Positions 37,079 through 43,676 of a stretch of DNA of 43,676 nt are shown here, in pieces. Position 1 is the stretch's first letter, and every line of letters begins with the position of its first letter. The notes under the pieces were generated by a model. The model worked only from the letters and a program-made list of their open reading frames with translations, was not told where the DNA came from and did no database searches. Source of the DNA: a virus; IMG/VR virus record IMGVR_UViG_3300009093_000072, positions 1 through 43,676 of that record, one strand, 5' to 3'. The translations under genes and the position numbers were made by a program.

Positions 37079-37108
37079 ACTATGCTACCTGGGCACAATC
37101 GCTGTCGA
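37079..37108 (-). promoter_or_regulatory. possible leftward promoter
   Basis: TCGACA (37103-37108, reversed) and CATAGT (37079-37084, reversed) with an 18-base spacer containing GGGCA, one arm of the operator palindrome. Would drive the possible gene at 36685-37026. Confidence 0.3.
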
Positions 37109-37144
37109 GACGAATCAGCGTTCGCGCGGCGGTAATCAATTAAA

Positions 37145-37159
37145 TGCCCTAGCAGGGCA
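37145..37159. promoter_or_regulatory. repressor operator O4
   Basis: TGCCC-TAGCA-GGGCA, a perfect palindrome just upstream of the -35 element of the rightward early promoter. Confidence 0.7.
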
Positions 37160-37168
37160 CTTTCCCTG

Positions 37169-37197
37169 TTGACTTGTGCCCAGCGTGGGCACATACC
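37169..37197 (+). promoter_or_regulatory. rightward early promoter
   Basis: TTGACT (37169-37174), a 17-base spacer holding O5 exactly, and a weak -10 CATACC (37192-37197). A repressor bound at O5 would exclude RNA polymerase. It drives the rightward operon starting at 37242. Confidence 0.6.
37177..37191. promoter_or_regulatory. repressor operator O5
   Basis: TGCCC-AGCGT-GGGCA, extended to TGTGCCC...GGGCACA (37175-37193), fills the spacer of the rightward promoter. Confidence 0.7.
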
Positions 37198-37241
37198 CGT
37201 CCCCAACAGCCCCCCCCTCGGGCTGATTGGAGACAACCCCG

Positions 37242-37556
37242 ATGGTCAACTTCACCATTGCCGATGAGGATCGCGAACTGATCGCGAAAATTGTCGATCG
37301 CACGCTTGGCATTCTGGATAGCGTTTCGCCGCTCTCAAAGAGCGACCGCAAGAATCGCCGCATCAATCTCATGATGGACCTGACGGCCTGTCACGCGAAC
37401 GGCAATCCGCTGCGCCTCGCCGATCTGGTGGCGGCCGATGACTTCAACGTCATGCACGATGTTGGCGGTATCTCGCGCCACATCGACCACGACACCGGCA
37501 AGATGACCGGCTGCTTCCTCCCGCGCTTTTCGCAGCGCCAGACCGAGGAAGCTTGA
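37242..37556 (+). CDS. DUF6874-like early phage protein
   Basis: 104 residues. VNFTIADEDRELIAKIVDRT then NRRINLMMDLTACHANGNPL, LRLADLVAADDFNVMHDVGG, HIDHDTGKMTGCFLPRF match small early phage proteins of the DUF6874 type. GGAGA lies 8 bases upstream of the ATG. It is first in the rightward operon, under O4/O5. Function unknown. Confidence 0.7.
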   Translation: MVNFTIADEDRELIAKIVDRTLGILDSVSPLSKSDRKNRRINLMMDLTACHANGNPLRLADLVAADDFNVMHDVGGISRHIDHDTGKMTGCFLPRFSQRQTEEA

Positions 37557-37559
37557 GCC

Positions 37560-37853
37560 ATGGCAACCGCCCTAAAGACCACGCTCCACCCGGAAGCACG
37601 GCCGGCGCTAAAGCTGGCATCGCTGTCGAACGCCGAGATCATGCGTCAGGCGCGCGCCCAGGTCATTGCGGAACGCGGCGAGCGTCCGGCGCATAAGTCG
37701 GCGGGCAGCTGGACCGGATACCCGACCGTCAGCAACGACGTCCTCGCCGACCAGTTCTCGCGCATGATGAGCATCAATGCCGCCGCCCGCGCTTGGGATC
37801 GTCGCGTCAACGAAGTGGCTGGCGAGATCGCCGCCAAGGTTGGTGGCCAGTGA
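37560..37853 (+). CDS. early hypothetical protein
   Basis: 97 residues. Helical with NAEIMRQARAQVIAERGERP and DVLADQFSRMMSINAAARAW. Starts 3 bases after the previous stop; its stop overlaps the next start (GTGA). No family recognised. Confidence 0.55.
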   Translation: MATALKTTLHPEARPALKLASLSNAEIMRQARAQVIAERGERPAHKSAGSWTGYPTVSNDVLADQFSRMMSINAAARAWDRRVNEVAGEIAAKVGGQ

Positions 37854-38077
37854 CCGCGCCGCTCAAATATCAGCCGGCAATTCAGGCGTCGGTCGAGGCT
37901 GGCATCCCGCGCCTGAGCGAAGGTCCCAACGCGCGCTGGCTGCGGGACAATTCCGCCGCGATCCGTCGCGCCCATGCCGATATGCTCGCCGAGCGCGCGA
38001 ATTCTGGGACCGAACTTTCCGACGAGGCTTTGCCGGTTGGTGGGGCTTGGGTGGCTTTTCAGAAGGGGGCGCTGTGA
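37850..38077 (+). CDS. early hypothetical protein
   Basis: 75 residues from GTG 37850: KYQPAIQASVEAGIPRLSEG then NARWLRDNSAAIRRAHADML. The GTGA overlap with the preceding stop favours this start over the longer frame at 37793. Function unknown. Confidence 0.5.
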   Translation: MTAPLKYQPAIQASVEAGIPRLSEGPNARWLRDNSAAIRRAHADMLAERANSGTELSDEALPVGGAWVAFQKGAL

Positions 38078-38910
38078 TGGGTGCGCAAAACGAATTTCGA
38101 GCCGGTCAGCGTGTCTACACCGCCGATGGCAGGATGGGTGACTTCCTCGTCAAGCTCGACAGCGGGAATTCAATCATCCGCCCGGTGTTCGAAAGCGTCA
38201 ATGGCTACGGCGACGCAACCGACGAATATGCCGATGGGTTGATCGAGGTCGGGGTGATTTATGCCCAGCCGCCGCGTGCCAAGTTGGACGATACGATCGC
38301 CGAACTGGACGCCAAATCCCGCCAGTTGCGAGAGGATATCCGCGTACTGGAGGCCGAGAAGCGCGCATTCGGGCAGGATCATGTCGAGCGCGCCGCGCGC
38401 ATCGCCAAGCATGAGCAACTGGCAACGCTCGACCACTTCTTATCGGGTGCCATCACGCACGTCGTGATGAAGTCTGGATACGGGTCGGGGCTTAAAATTG
38501 TCCCCTTCGCCGACGCCCTCAACGTTCTCGAAGGCGACCGCTTTTCAAGGCACGAGCCTGAGATGAAGCTGGTCTCCCTTTTCGGATCTAGCAGCGGCGA
38601 CCTTTCGTGGCGGATCAACACTTATCGCGACGGCTCCGGGCACTGGATTGAGATGGTTCCATGCACGTCCGAAGATGAGGCGCGCCGGGTTGTTGCCGAA
38701 AAACTCGATGCTCTTTGGGCTGGGTACCGGGCGCGACCACAACAGGTTTGGACCCTCTCCGATGGGATGGATACTGCGGATGAACTCGGCATCGCGATAC
38801 CTCAGGATATTCGCGACGCCCTGAACGCTCACATCAACGAGACGTGCATGCGTGCCGTCGCCAAAGCGGAAGCTGAGCTTGCCGCTGCCATCGCGCAGGT
38901 GAGCCGGTGA
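38077..38910 (+). CDS. hypothetical protein with central coiled coil
   Basis: 277 residues. An N-terminal SH3-like or beta segment (RVYTADGRMGDFLVKLDSGN), a coiled coil (LDDTIAELDAKSRQLREDIR, about 65-105), then mixed alpha-beta sequence (ALNVLEGDRFSRHEPEMKLV). TGATG overlap with the previous gene at 38075-38079 sets the start. No family recognised. Confidence 0.55.
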   Translation: MGAQNEFRAGQRVYTADGRMGDFLVKLDSGNSIIRPVFESVNGYGDATDEYADGLIEVGVIYAQPPRAKLDDTIAELDAKSRQLREDIRVLEAEKRAFGQDHVERAARIAKHEQLATLDHFLSGAITHVVMKSGYGSGLKIVPFADALNVLEGDRFSRHEPEMKLVSLFGSSSGDLSWRINTYRDGSGHWIEMVPCTSEDEARRVVAEKLDALWAGYRARPQQVWTLSDGMDTADELGIAIPQDIRDALNAHINETCMRAVAKAEAELAAAIAQVSR

Positions 38911-39041
38911 TGTCCGCCCTCCACGGCGCCGGCCTCGCGCTCCTAATCGCCGCCCTGGGCATATCCCTCGGCGCGATCGCCGCGACCGTCTGGCCGAACC
39001 GCCGCAAGATCTGGTCCGCGTTGCGCGGGCAGGGGAGGTGA
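38910..39041 (+). CDS. micro membrane protein
   Basis: 43 residues with one helix (GLALLIAALGISLGAIAATV, about 8-27) and a basic end (WPNRRKIWSALRGQGR). Overlaps the preceding stop as TGATG. Too short to be certain, but topology and tight overlaps support it. Confidence 0.5.
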   Translation: MSALHGAGLALLIAALGISLGAIAATVWPNRRKIWSALRGQGR

Positions 39042-39286
39042 GTGTGGTCATTACCGTCCACGCCGTCGAGCGATATCGTCAGCGCGGCAATCCCGCCCTG
39101 ACGCCCGCCGAAGCATCCGCCGCGATCATGTCGGCAGAGCGCGCGATCGAAGCCGCCGCCCGCATCAATTGCCACGTCGTCCGCATGGGCAACGGGGCGA
39201 AGCTGATGGTGCGCGAGGGGCGGGTCATCACCGTGCTGTTTCCGTGTTTGCCTTGGTCGGGGCATCGGTTTGGAGGGGTGTCGTGA
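39038..39286 (+). CDS. small early protein with HAVERYRQR motif
   Basis: 82 residues from GTG 39038 (GTGA overlap): VVITVHAVERYRQRGNPALT, EASAAIMSAERAIEAAARIN, GAKLMVREGRVITVLFP. The His/Arg-rich start with a closing strand pair resembles small RNase/toxin-like folds, but this is only an impression; no partner antitoxin is evident. Confidence 0.5.
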   Translation: MSVVITVHAVERYRQRGNPALTPAEASAAIMSAERAIEAAARINCHVVRMGNGAKLMVREGRVITVLFPCLPWSGHRFGGVS

Positions 39287-39981
39287 ACGCGCCGGCAAAA
39301 TTCGGCTCGGTGACCTATCACCGCGATCTCATTCAGGGGTCAGATGAGTGGATGCAGCAGCGTTGCGGCTTGCTCACGGCGTCTGAGATGAAACTGATCC
39401 TGACACCGACGCTCAAGCTGGCGAACAACGACAAGACCCGGGCGCATGTGTTTGAGATCGCGGCGCAGAGGATCACTCAATATGTCGAGCCGCACTATGT
39501 CGGCGACGACATGATCCGCGGCCACGACGACGAGATTGAGGCGCGCGAGATCTACAGCCAGAATTATGCGCCGGTGGAACAGGTCGGCTTCATCACGAAC
39601 GACAAGCTCGGGTTCGTCATCGGCTGTTCCCCGGATGGATTGGTCGGCACCGACGGCGGGATCGAGTGCAAGTCGCGCCGGCAGAAGTTCCAGATTCAGA
39701 CCATCGCCAGTCAAGAGATGCCGGACGATTTCGTCATCCAGGTGCAGTCCGAGCTATTCGTGACCGAGCGTAAGTGGTTTGATTTCGTGAGCTATTCGGG
39801 CGGCCTGCCGATGGCGGTCATCCGCGTCGAGCCGGACCCCGAATATCAGGCTGCGATCCGCGCGGCCGCAATTGAGTTCGAGGAGCGCGTGACCGACGTC
39901 ATCGCGGCTTACCGGTCGTCGCTCGCCGCCATCCGCCACATCCCGACCGAGCGTCGGGTCGAACAGGAGATGTTTGTCTAA
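39283..39981 (+). CDS. YqaJ-type viral exonuclease/recombinase
   Basis: 232 residues. GSDEWMQQRCGLLTASEMKL (about 19-38), GFVIGCSPDGLVG (about 110-122) and GIECKSRRQKF (about 126-136) are the YqaJ/lambda exonuclease signatures, with Asp118, Glu128 and Lys130 as the active site. It should resect double-strand ends for single-strand annealing. Start GTG 39283 has ggaggggtg just before it and overlaps the preceding stop. Confidence 0.85.
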   Translation: MNAPAKFGSVTYHRDLIQGSDEWMQQRCGLLTASEMKLILTPTLKLANNDKTRAHVFEIAAQRITQYVEPHYVGDDMIRGHDDEIEAREIYSQNYAPVEQVGFITNDKLGFVIGCSPDGLVGTDGGIECKSRRQKFQIQTIASQEMPDDFVIQVQSELFVTERKWFDFVSYSGGLPMAVIRVEPDPEYQAAIRAAAIEFEERVTDVIAAYRSSLAAIRHIPTERRVEQEMFV

Positions 39982-40535
39982 TGTCCGAGGAGTGGCGCCC
40001 TACCGTCGGCTTTCCCGATTATGCTGTCAGCAGCGAGGGGCGCGTCATGCGCGCGGTCGAGAGCACAAAAGGCAACCTGCCCAAGGTGCTCAAGCCGTGG
40101 ATCAATAACCAGGGCTATAGGATCATCACGCTGTTCGCGGGCGGACGGTCGCGCCGAATGCTCGTCAGCCGGTTGGTGTGCGAGGCATTTCACGGGCCAG
40201 CGCCCACACCTGATCATCACGCCGCACATGGCGACGGCAATCCGGCGAACAACTCTGCGTCGAACTTGCGCTGGGCAACGCGCAAGGAAAACATGGCTGA
40301 CTGCCTCATTCACGGGACCCGCGCGGTCGGCGCTCGCCATGGGCGGACCACAAAACCGCACCGCACGCCGCGCGGGTCATCTCATGGACACGCGAAGATC
40401 ACCGAGCAGGATGTCGTCGAAATTCGGGCCGCGCCAAGAACTCTCGGGTCAGGCGTGAGACTCGCCGAACAATATGGCGTCAGCCCCGCTGCAATTTGCC
40501 TCATCAGATCACGTAAAAACTGGAGCCACGTATGA
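39981..40535 (+). CDS. HNH endonuclease with NUMOD4 and HTH domains
   Basis: 184 residues. NUMOD4-like EEWRPTVGFPDYAVSSEGRV (about 3-22), HNH core VSRLVCEAFHGPAPTPDHHA then NPANNSASNLRWATRKENMA (about 57-105), and a C-terminal HTH (VRLAEQYGVSPAAICLIRSR, about 157-176). A free-standing homing-type endonuclease, inserted between the exonuclease and its usual partner gene. Starts within the exonuclease stop (TAATG). Confidence 0.85.
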   Translation: MSEEWRPTVGFPDYAVSSEGRVMRAVESTKGNLPKVLKPWINNQGYRIITLFAGGRSRRMLVSRLVCEAFHGPAPTPDHHAAHGDGNPANNSASNLRWATRKENMADCLIHGTRAVGARHGRTTKPHRTPRGSSHGHAKITEQDVVEIRAAPRTLGSGVRLAEQYGVSPAAICLIRSRKNWSHV

Positions 40536-41200
40536 ACGATCTTTCCGATATGAGCCAAGTGATTGTCCCTCGATCAGATCAGCTAAACAGCGACGATCTG
40601 ATCAGCGGCCCGCGCACGATCCGCATCACTGGCGTCTCGATCCGGCCCGGCACCGAACAGCCGGTGTCGATCCATTTCGACGGCGACAACAACAAGCCCT
40701 GGAAAACGTGCAAGAGCATGAACCGCGTGCTGGTCCATGCCTGGGGTCCGGATGCGACCGCCTATGTCGGCAGGTCGGTGACCATCTACCGTGACCCCGA
40801 TGTCAAATGGGGCGGCATGAAGGTCGGCGGGATTCGCATCAGCCACCTCAGCAACATCGAACGCGAAATGGTGATGGCGCTGACTGAAACGAAGGGCAAA
40901 CGCACGCCGTTCATTGTCAAGCCGTTGGCCAATGCGCCGGCCGTGGGCAACGGCGCCGCCCAAACGGCGGAACTGACGGTCGACCAGGCGCGCGCCGATA
41001 TCGCGGCCGCCCCCGATCTGGCTTCGCTGGAAACGGTATGGCGGCGCAAGTCGATGGCGCCATTCCGCGATGAACTCAAGGACGCCCTCGATGCGCAGAA
41101 AGCCGCGCTCTCGTTCGAACCCGAAGGCCGCACCGACGCCGACCACGGCGATCAGCACGATGGCTCGGTCGCGGGCGATTTGAACGAGGGAGGGGAGTGA
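40532..41200 (+). CDS. recombination-partner protein (ssDNA-related, tentative)
   Basis: 222 residues. SGPRTIRITGVSIRPGTEQP, YVGRSVTIYRDPDVKWGGMK, IRISHLSNIEREMVMALTET, and an acidic C-terminal tail. Proteins like this follow YqaJ exonucleases in many phages; they may be ssDNA-binding or annealing partners. No annealing-protein family (RecT, Erf, Rad52-like) is clearly visible. ATGA overlap with the HNH gene. Confidence 0.6.
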   Translation: MNDLSDMSQVIVPRSDQLNSDDLISGPRTIRITGVSIRPGTEQPVSIHFDGDNNKPWKTCKSMNRVLVHAWGPDATAYVGRSVTIYRDPDVKWGGMKVGGIRISHLSNIEREMVMALTETKGKRTPFIVKPLANAPAVGNGAAQTAELTVDQARADIAAAPDLASLETVWRRKSMAPFRDELKDALDAQKAALSFEPEGRTDADHGDQHDGSVAGDLNEGGE

Positions 41201-41403
41201 TGAAAATTGATCCAACGACCAGCCGCCCTTTCGGTGATCATGGAACAGCGAGTCAGGCAATCGAATGGTTGCTGAACGTCAACCGCGACACTGACCCCGG
41301 CAACGCGGTCGAATTTCTGCGCGCGTGGCAGCAAGGAAATGCCGCGACCGAATGGCCGGAATTTTATGTCTGGCTGAACGCGCTAGATCGAAAGGCCGCA
41401 TAA
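41200..41403 (+). CDS. small early protein
   Basis: 67 residues with TASQAIEWLLNVNRDTDPGN then AVEFLRAWQQGNAATEWPEF. ATG 41200 overlaps the preceding stop (TGATG); a GTG at 41197 is the alternative. Function unknown. Confidence 0.55.
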   Translation: MKIDPTTSRPFGDHGTASQAIEWLLNVNRDTDPGNAVEFLRAWQQGNAATEWPEFYVWLNALDRKAA

Positions 41404-41552
41404 TGCGCACCTACCGCGACTATTGCCGCCCCGCCCATCAGGTCCAGCGCACTACCAAGCGGCCCAGCGACATCATCCTCCACCGCGTCGACCAGGCCGC
41501 CGAGCGCGTGCCGGGCGAACAGCGGGTCGTGCAGATGCGGGGGCGGGGGTGA
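41403..41552 (+). CDS. small basic early protein
   Basis: 49 residues: MRTYRDYCRPAHQVQRTTKR then IILHRVDQAAERVPGEQRVV, strongly basic. TAATG overlap before and GTGA overlap after, so it is inside a coupled operon. A nucleic-acid-binding role is possible by charge only. Confidence 0.5.
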   Translation: MRTYRDYCRPAHQVQRTTKRPSDIILHRVDQAAERVPGEQRVVQMRGRG

Positions 41553-42016
41553 CTCGCTACGCCGCAAACACCAGCGTCAGCAGCGCGAAGTCGAAAGCCG
41601 AGATCGAGGAGATCGTCGAGCGCTATGGCGCGGCGCAGTTCATCTCGGGCTGGGACGCGACGCGGGCGGTGATCGGCTTCACGATGGACGGCAGGCAGGT
41701 GCGCTTCACGCTTGAGATGCCTGACAAGACCGCTCGCGAGTTCACGAACCACAGCAAGGGGATGCGGACTCCCGAAGCAGCGCTGGCGCAATGGGAGCAA
41801 GCTTGCCGTCAGAAATGGCGCGCCCTGCTGCTCGTCATCAAGGCGAAGCTCGAAGCGGTTGAATCGGGCATCAGTGTGTTCGAGGAAGAATTCCTGGCCA
41901 ATATCGTGATGCCGGACAAGCGCACCGTCGGCGAGCATGTTCGGCCCGGCATCGCGCTGGCGTACGAAACCGGCAACATGCCGCCGATGCTACCAGACTA
42001 TTCAGGTGACAAATGA
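41549..42016 (+). CDS. conserved early phage protein
   Basis: 155 residues from GTG 41549: KAEIEEIVERYGAAQFISGW, AVIGFTMDGRQVRFTLEMPD, ALAQWEQACRQKWRALLLVI, KAKLEAVESGISVFEEEFLA. The layout (YG..F..GWD....I.F...R.VRF.LP) is common among phage proteins with no known function. Overlaps the SNase gene by ATGA. Confidence 0.65.
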   Translation: MTRYAANTSVSSAKSKAEIEEIVERYGAAQFISGWDATRAVIGFTMDGRQVRFTLEMPDKTAREFTNHSKGMRTPEAALAQWEQACRQKWRALLLVIKAKLEAVESGISVFEEEFLANIVMPDKRTVGEHVRPGIALAYETGNMPPMLPDYSGDK

Positions 42017-42366
42017 TCGATCTCCCGCCCTTCACCTGCCAGACCCCCTACGTCATCGATGGCGACACGATCCAGTGCAGCCACGGCCCCCGCGTCCGCA
42101 TCGCGCGGATCGATGCGCCGGAAATGCCGGGCCATTGCCGCGCCGGTCGTCACTGTGCGCCGGGCGATCCGTTCGAGTCCAAAGCCGAATTGGTCGAGCT
42201 CGTCCGCGGTCACGACGCCATCTGCACGCCGGTAAGCGCCAAACCGAGCGGTGGGTCGCCGTACGACCGCTATGGGCGCATGGTTGCCCGCTGCAGCGTC
42301 AACGGGACCGACGTCGGGGAGTATATGCTCGCCGGCGGGTTGGCGATTGAGTGGCCGCACGAATGA
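42013..42366 (+). CDS. SNase-like (thermonuclease) nuclease
   Basis: 117 residues. YVIDGDTIQCSHGPRVRIAR then IDAPEMPG and YDRYGRMVARCSVNGTDVGE carry the staphylococcal nuclease fold motifs: Asp in DGDT, Arg in VRIARIDAPE, Glu of APE and Arg of YGR. No signal peptide, so it acts in the cytoplasm. It may degrade host DNA or RNA or trim phage DNA. It lies three genes... two genes before the integrase end of the operon. Confidence 0.75.
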   Translation: MIDLPPFTCQTPYVIDGDTIQCSHGPRVRIARIDAPEMPGHCRAGRHCAPGDPFESKAELVELVRGHDAICTPVSAKPSGGSPYDRYGRMVARCSVNGTDVGEYMLAGGLAIEWPHE

Positions 42367-42545
42367 CGGCCCCCGCGCGCATCACTCAGGCCGATATGGA
42401 CCGGGCGACCAAAGCGGTTGCCACGGCCGGCTTGGAGCGCGCGCGCATCATCATGGACTTGGAAGCTCGTCGCATCGAGATCATCATCGGCGAATCGGGT
42501 CCAGCGCCGGCGCCTCCCGAGAAATGGGATGATGATGATGTCTGA
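42363..42545 (+). CDS. small helical protein upstream of integrase
   Basis: 60 residues: ITQADMDRATKAVATAGLER, ARIIMDLEARRIEIIIGESG, then a Pro/Ala/acidic end (APAPPEKWDDDDV). Its helical start resembles excisionase-size proteins but no winged-helix is seen. Overlaps the previous gene (ATGA) and the integrase start by 8 bases. Confidence 0.5.
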   Translation: MTAPARITQADMDRATKAVATAGLERARIIMDLEARRIEIIIGESGPAPAPPEKWDDDDV

Positions 42546-43650
42546 CCTACCGCCGAACACTCGCCCCGTACGCGATCGACATGGCAAGGTCCGGTATCGC
42601 TTCCGAAAGACCGGATGGGCCAGCGTTTACCTGCCCGGCAGTCCCGGATCCGCTGAAATGCACCGCGCCTATGCCGAAATCATCGAGGCCGGCCCGAAGG
42701 CGACGGTATCTGCAAAGGCTTCCCGCCCGGTCAAGCCGCGCAGCATCGATGACTTGATCCAGCGCTATAAGCGGACGACCCGCTGGGCGAAGAAAAAGCC
42801 GCAAACGCAACACGTCCAGTCGCGCATCCTTGAACGGTTCGCAGATCGCGTCGACAAAAAAGGCCGCCGTTACGGCGACCGCCCCGTCGCCGACGTGTCA
42901 GTCGGCTGGCTGGATAACGTGCTCGGCCAGATGCACGAGACACCAGCCGCGGCCAATGTGCTGCGCAAGGTGCTCAAGGGCCTGCTCGACCAAGCGATCC
43001 GACTGGACTGGCGCACCGACAACCCGGTGAAGCTGACCGACAGCTACAGCGAGGGCGACGGCCTCCATACATGGACGGACGAAGAGATCGAGCAATACCG
43101 CGCGCATCACGCGCTCGGGACGATGGCGCGCATGGCGCTCGAGCTCGCGCTAAACACGGCCGCCCGGCGCTGCAATGTCGCCGCGCTCGAGCGCGACAAT
43201 ATTAAGGGCGGTCGCATCATCGTCGCGCACGTCAAAGGCAACAACGAGACGTCGGTCCCGATGCTTGGCACGACGTTGGCTGCGATCGAGGCATTGCCCG
43301 CGGCGCCGATTCGTCATCTCGTCACGACCGCCTTCGGAAAGCCGTTCACCGTCGCCGGGTTCGGCAACAAGATGCGCCAGTGGTGCGACGAAGCCGGATT
43401 GCCCCAATGCTCGATCCATGGGCTGCGCAAGGCCTGCGCACGCCGCTTGGCGGAGAGCGGCGCGACCGACGCGGAAGGTCAGGCCGTCACCGGTCACAAG
43501 AAGGCCGAGACATTCGCATACTACCGCGCAAAGGCGAATCGAGGCGCGCTCGCCACGACGGCGATGGCGCGACTGGAACAAGATTTTGTCCAACCTGCCG
43601 CTCCGGGATTTGTCCAACCCGAGAACGACGAAGGAAAATCAGATGTTTAG
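42538..43650 (+). CDS. int: tyrosine integrase/recombinase
   Basis: 370 residues. N-terminal arm and core-binding domain (about 10-165); catalytic domain with Arg210 (ALNTAARRCN), Lys233 (HVKGNNE), His294 and Arg297 (SIHGLRKACARR), His320 (VTGHKKAET) and nucleophile Tyr329 (TFAYYRAK). All active residues are present, so it should be functional and insert the phage at the tRNA-like attachment site 10 bases after its stop. The ATG at 42538 is the last of four tandem ATGs (42529-42540); the earlier ones are also possible. Confidence 0.85.
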   Translation: MSDLPPNTRPVRDRHGKVRYRFRKTGWASVYLPGSPGSAEMHRAYAEIIEAGPKATVSAKASRPVKPRSIDDLIQRYKRTTRWAKKKPQTQHVQSRILERFADRVDKKGRRYGDRPVADVSVGWLDNVLGQMHETPAAANVLRKVLKGLLDQAIRLDWRTDNPVKLTDSYSEGDGLHTWTDEEIEQYRAHHALGTMARMALELALNTAARRCNVAALERDNIKGGRIIVAHVKGNNETSVPMLGTTLAAIEALPAAPIRHLVTTAFGKPFTVAGFGNKMRQWCDEAGLPQCSIHGLRKACARRLAESGATDAEGQAVTGHKKAETFAYYRAKANRGALATTAMARLEQDFVQPAAPGFVQPENDEGKSDV

Positions 43651-43659
43651 GATAAAGGA

Positions 43660-43676
43660 TGGTGCCCAAGGGCGGA
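43660..43676 (-). other. attachment site core: 3' end of a tRNA (Leu-like)
   Basis: The last 17 bases read TCCGCCCTTGGGCACCA on the minus strand: end of the T-stem (CCGCC), acceptor 3' strand (CTTGGGC), discriminator A and CCA. This is the usual form of the 3' end of a tRNA, most like tRNA-Leu, and lies directly after the integrase as expected of an attachment site. The rest of the tRNA is outside the window, so attB and attP cannot be told apart. Confidence 0.5.

Noticed and set aside
43663-43674. tgcccaagggcg at the right end as a sixth operator
   Set aside because: The arms do not match TGCCC-N5-GGGCA in spacing; it is explained by the tRNA acceptor stem.
1-43676. Joining the window ends as a circular phage genome
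   Set aside because: Reading across the 3' end into position 1 gives an open frame after the integrase stop but no start codon, and the tRNA-like sequence is not completed by the first bases, so circularity is not supported.

Overview
The window is almost entirely one temperate siphovirus-type phage genome or prophage of about 43.6 kb. The high-GC codon use and protein types (portal of the DUF1073 type, DUF2213 protease, DUF2184 capsid, a tail tip set reminiscent of gene transfer agents) suggest an alphaproteobacterial host, most likely a sphingomonad. The host is an inference; no host gene is present to confirm it. No rRNA, complete tRNA, insertion sequence or CRISPR array was seen.

Layout. 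1-1407: tightly overlapping small plus-strand genes (a truncated gene, a small protein, a Lar-like zinc ribbon protein, tiny membrane proteins) and one small minus-strand ORF. 1489-4973: minus-strand lysis cassette (membrane proteins, GH19-type endolysin, HEXXH protein, holin-like protein, Rz/Rz1-like spanins) with a PAS-like membrane protein. 5024-5212: a lone plus-strand membrane-protein gene. 5218-28628: the minus-strand late region, containing (in transcription order) packaging proteins, portal fused to a 2H phosphoesterase, MuF-like protein, tail tube, tail chaperones with a -1 frameshift site, tape measure, then protease/scaffold, decoration protein, capsid, connectors, tail terminator, tail tip proteins and an SGNH tail fibre. 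The tail-tube-to-tape-measure block therefore sits inside the head module.

28625-36386: minus-strand early/replication region with a RepB-like primase-SF3 helicase, a VRR-NUC nuclease, regulators, a cupin and a GIY-YIG-HTH fusion. A repeat-rich, AT-rich segment at 29108-29405 is a candidate replication origin. 36183-36836 is the switch: a Cro-like gene facing a CI-like gene, separated by palindromes of the form TGCCC-N5-GGGCA; two more copies flank the rightward early promoter near 37170. 37242-43650: rightward early operon with a YqaJ exonuclease, a partner protein, an HNH endonuclease, an SNase-like nuclease and a tyrosine integrase. The last 17 bases look like the 3' end of a tRNA, probably tRNA-Leu, and are read as the attachment site.

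Working together: the repressor acting through the shared palindromes should silence both early operons; when released, the leftward operon supplies replication and late functions and the rightward operon recombination and integration/excision. Most interesting are a recurring asymmetric intergenic motif (core ATTACGGC on the plus strand) in the gaps of the late operon, the portal-2H fusion, a Hint domain ending the tail tip protein, a perfect A AAA AAA frameshift site in the tail chaperones, and three consecutive genes sharing a DPFAAYG-type N-terminal motif.
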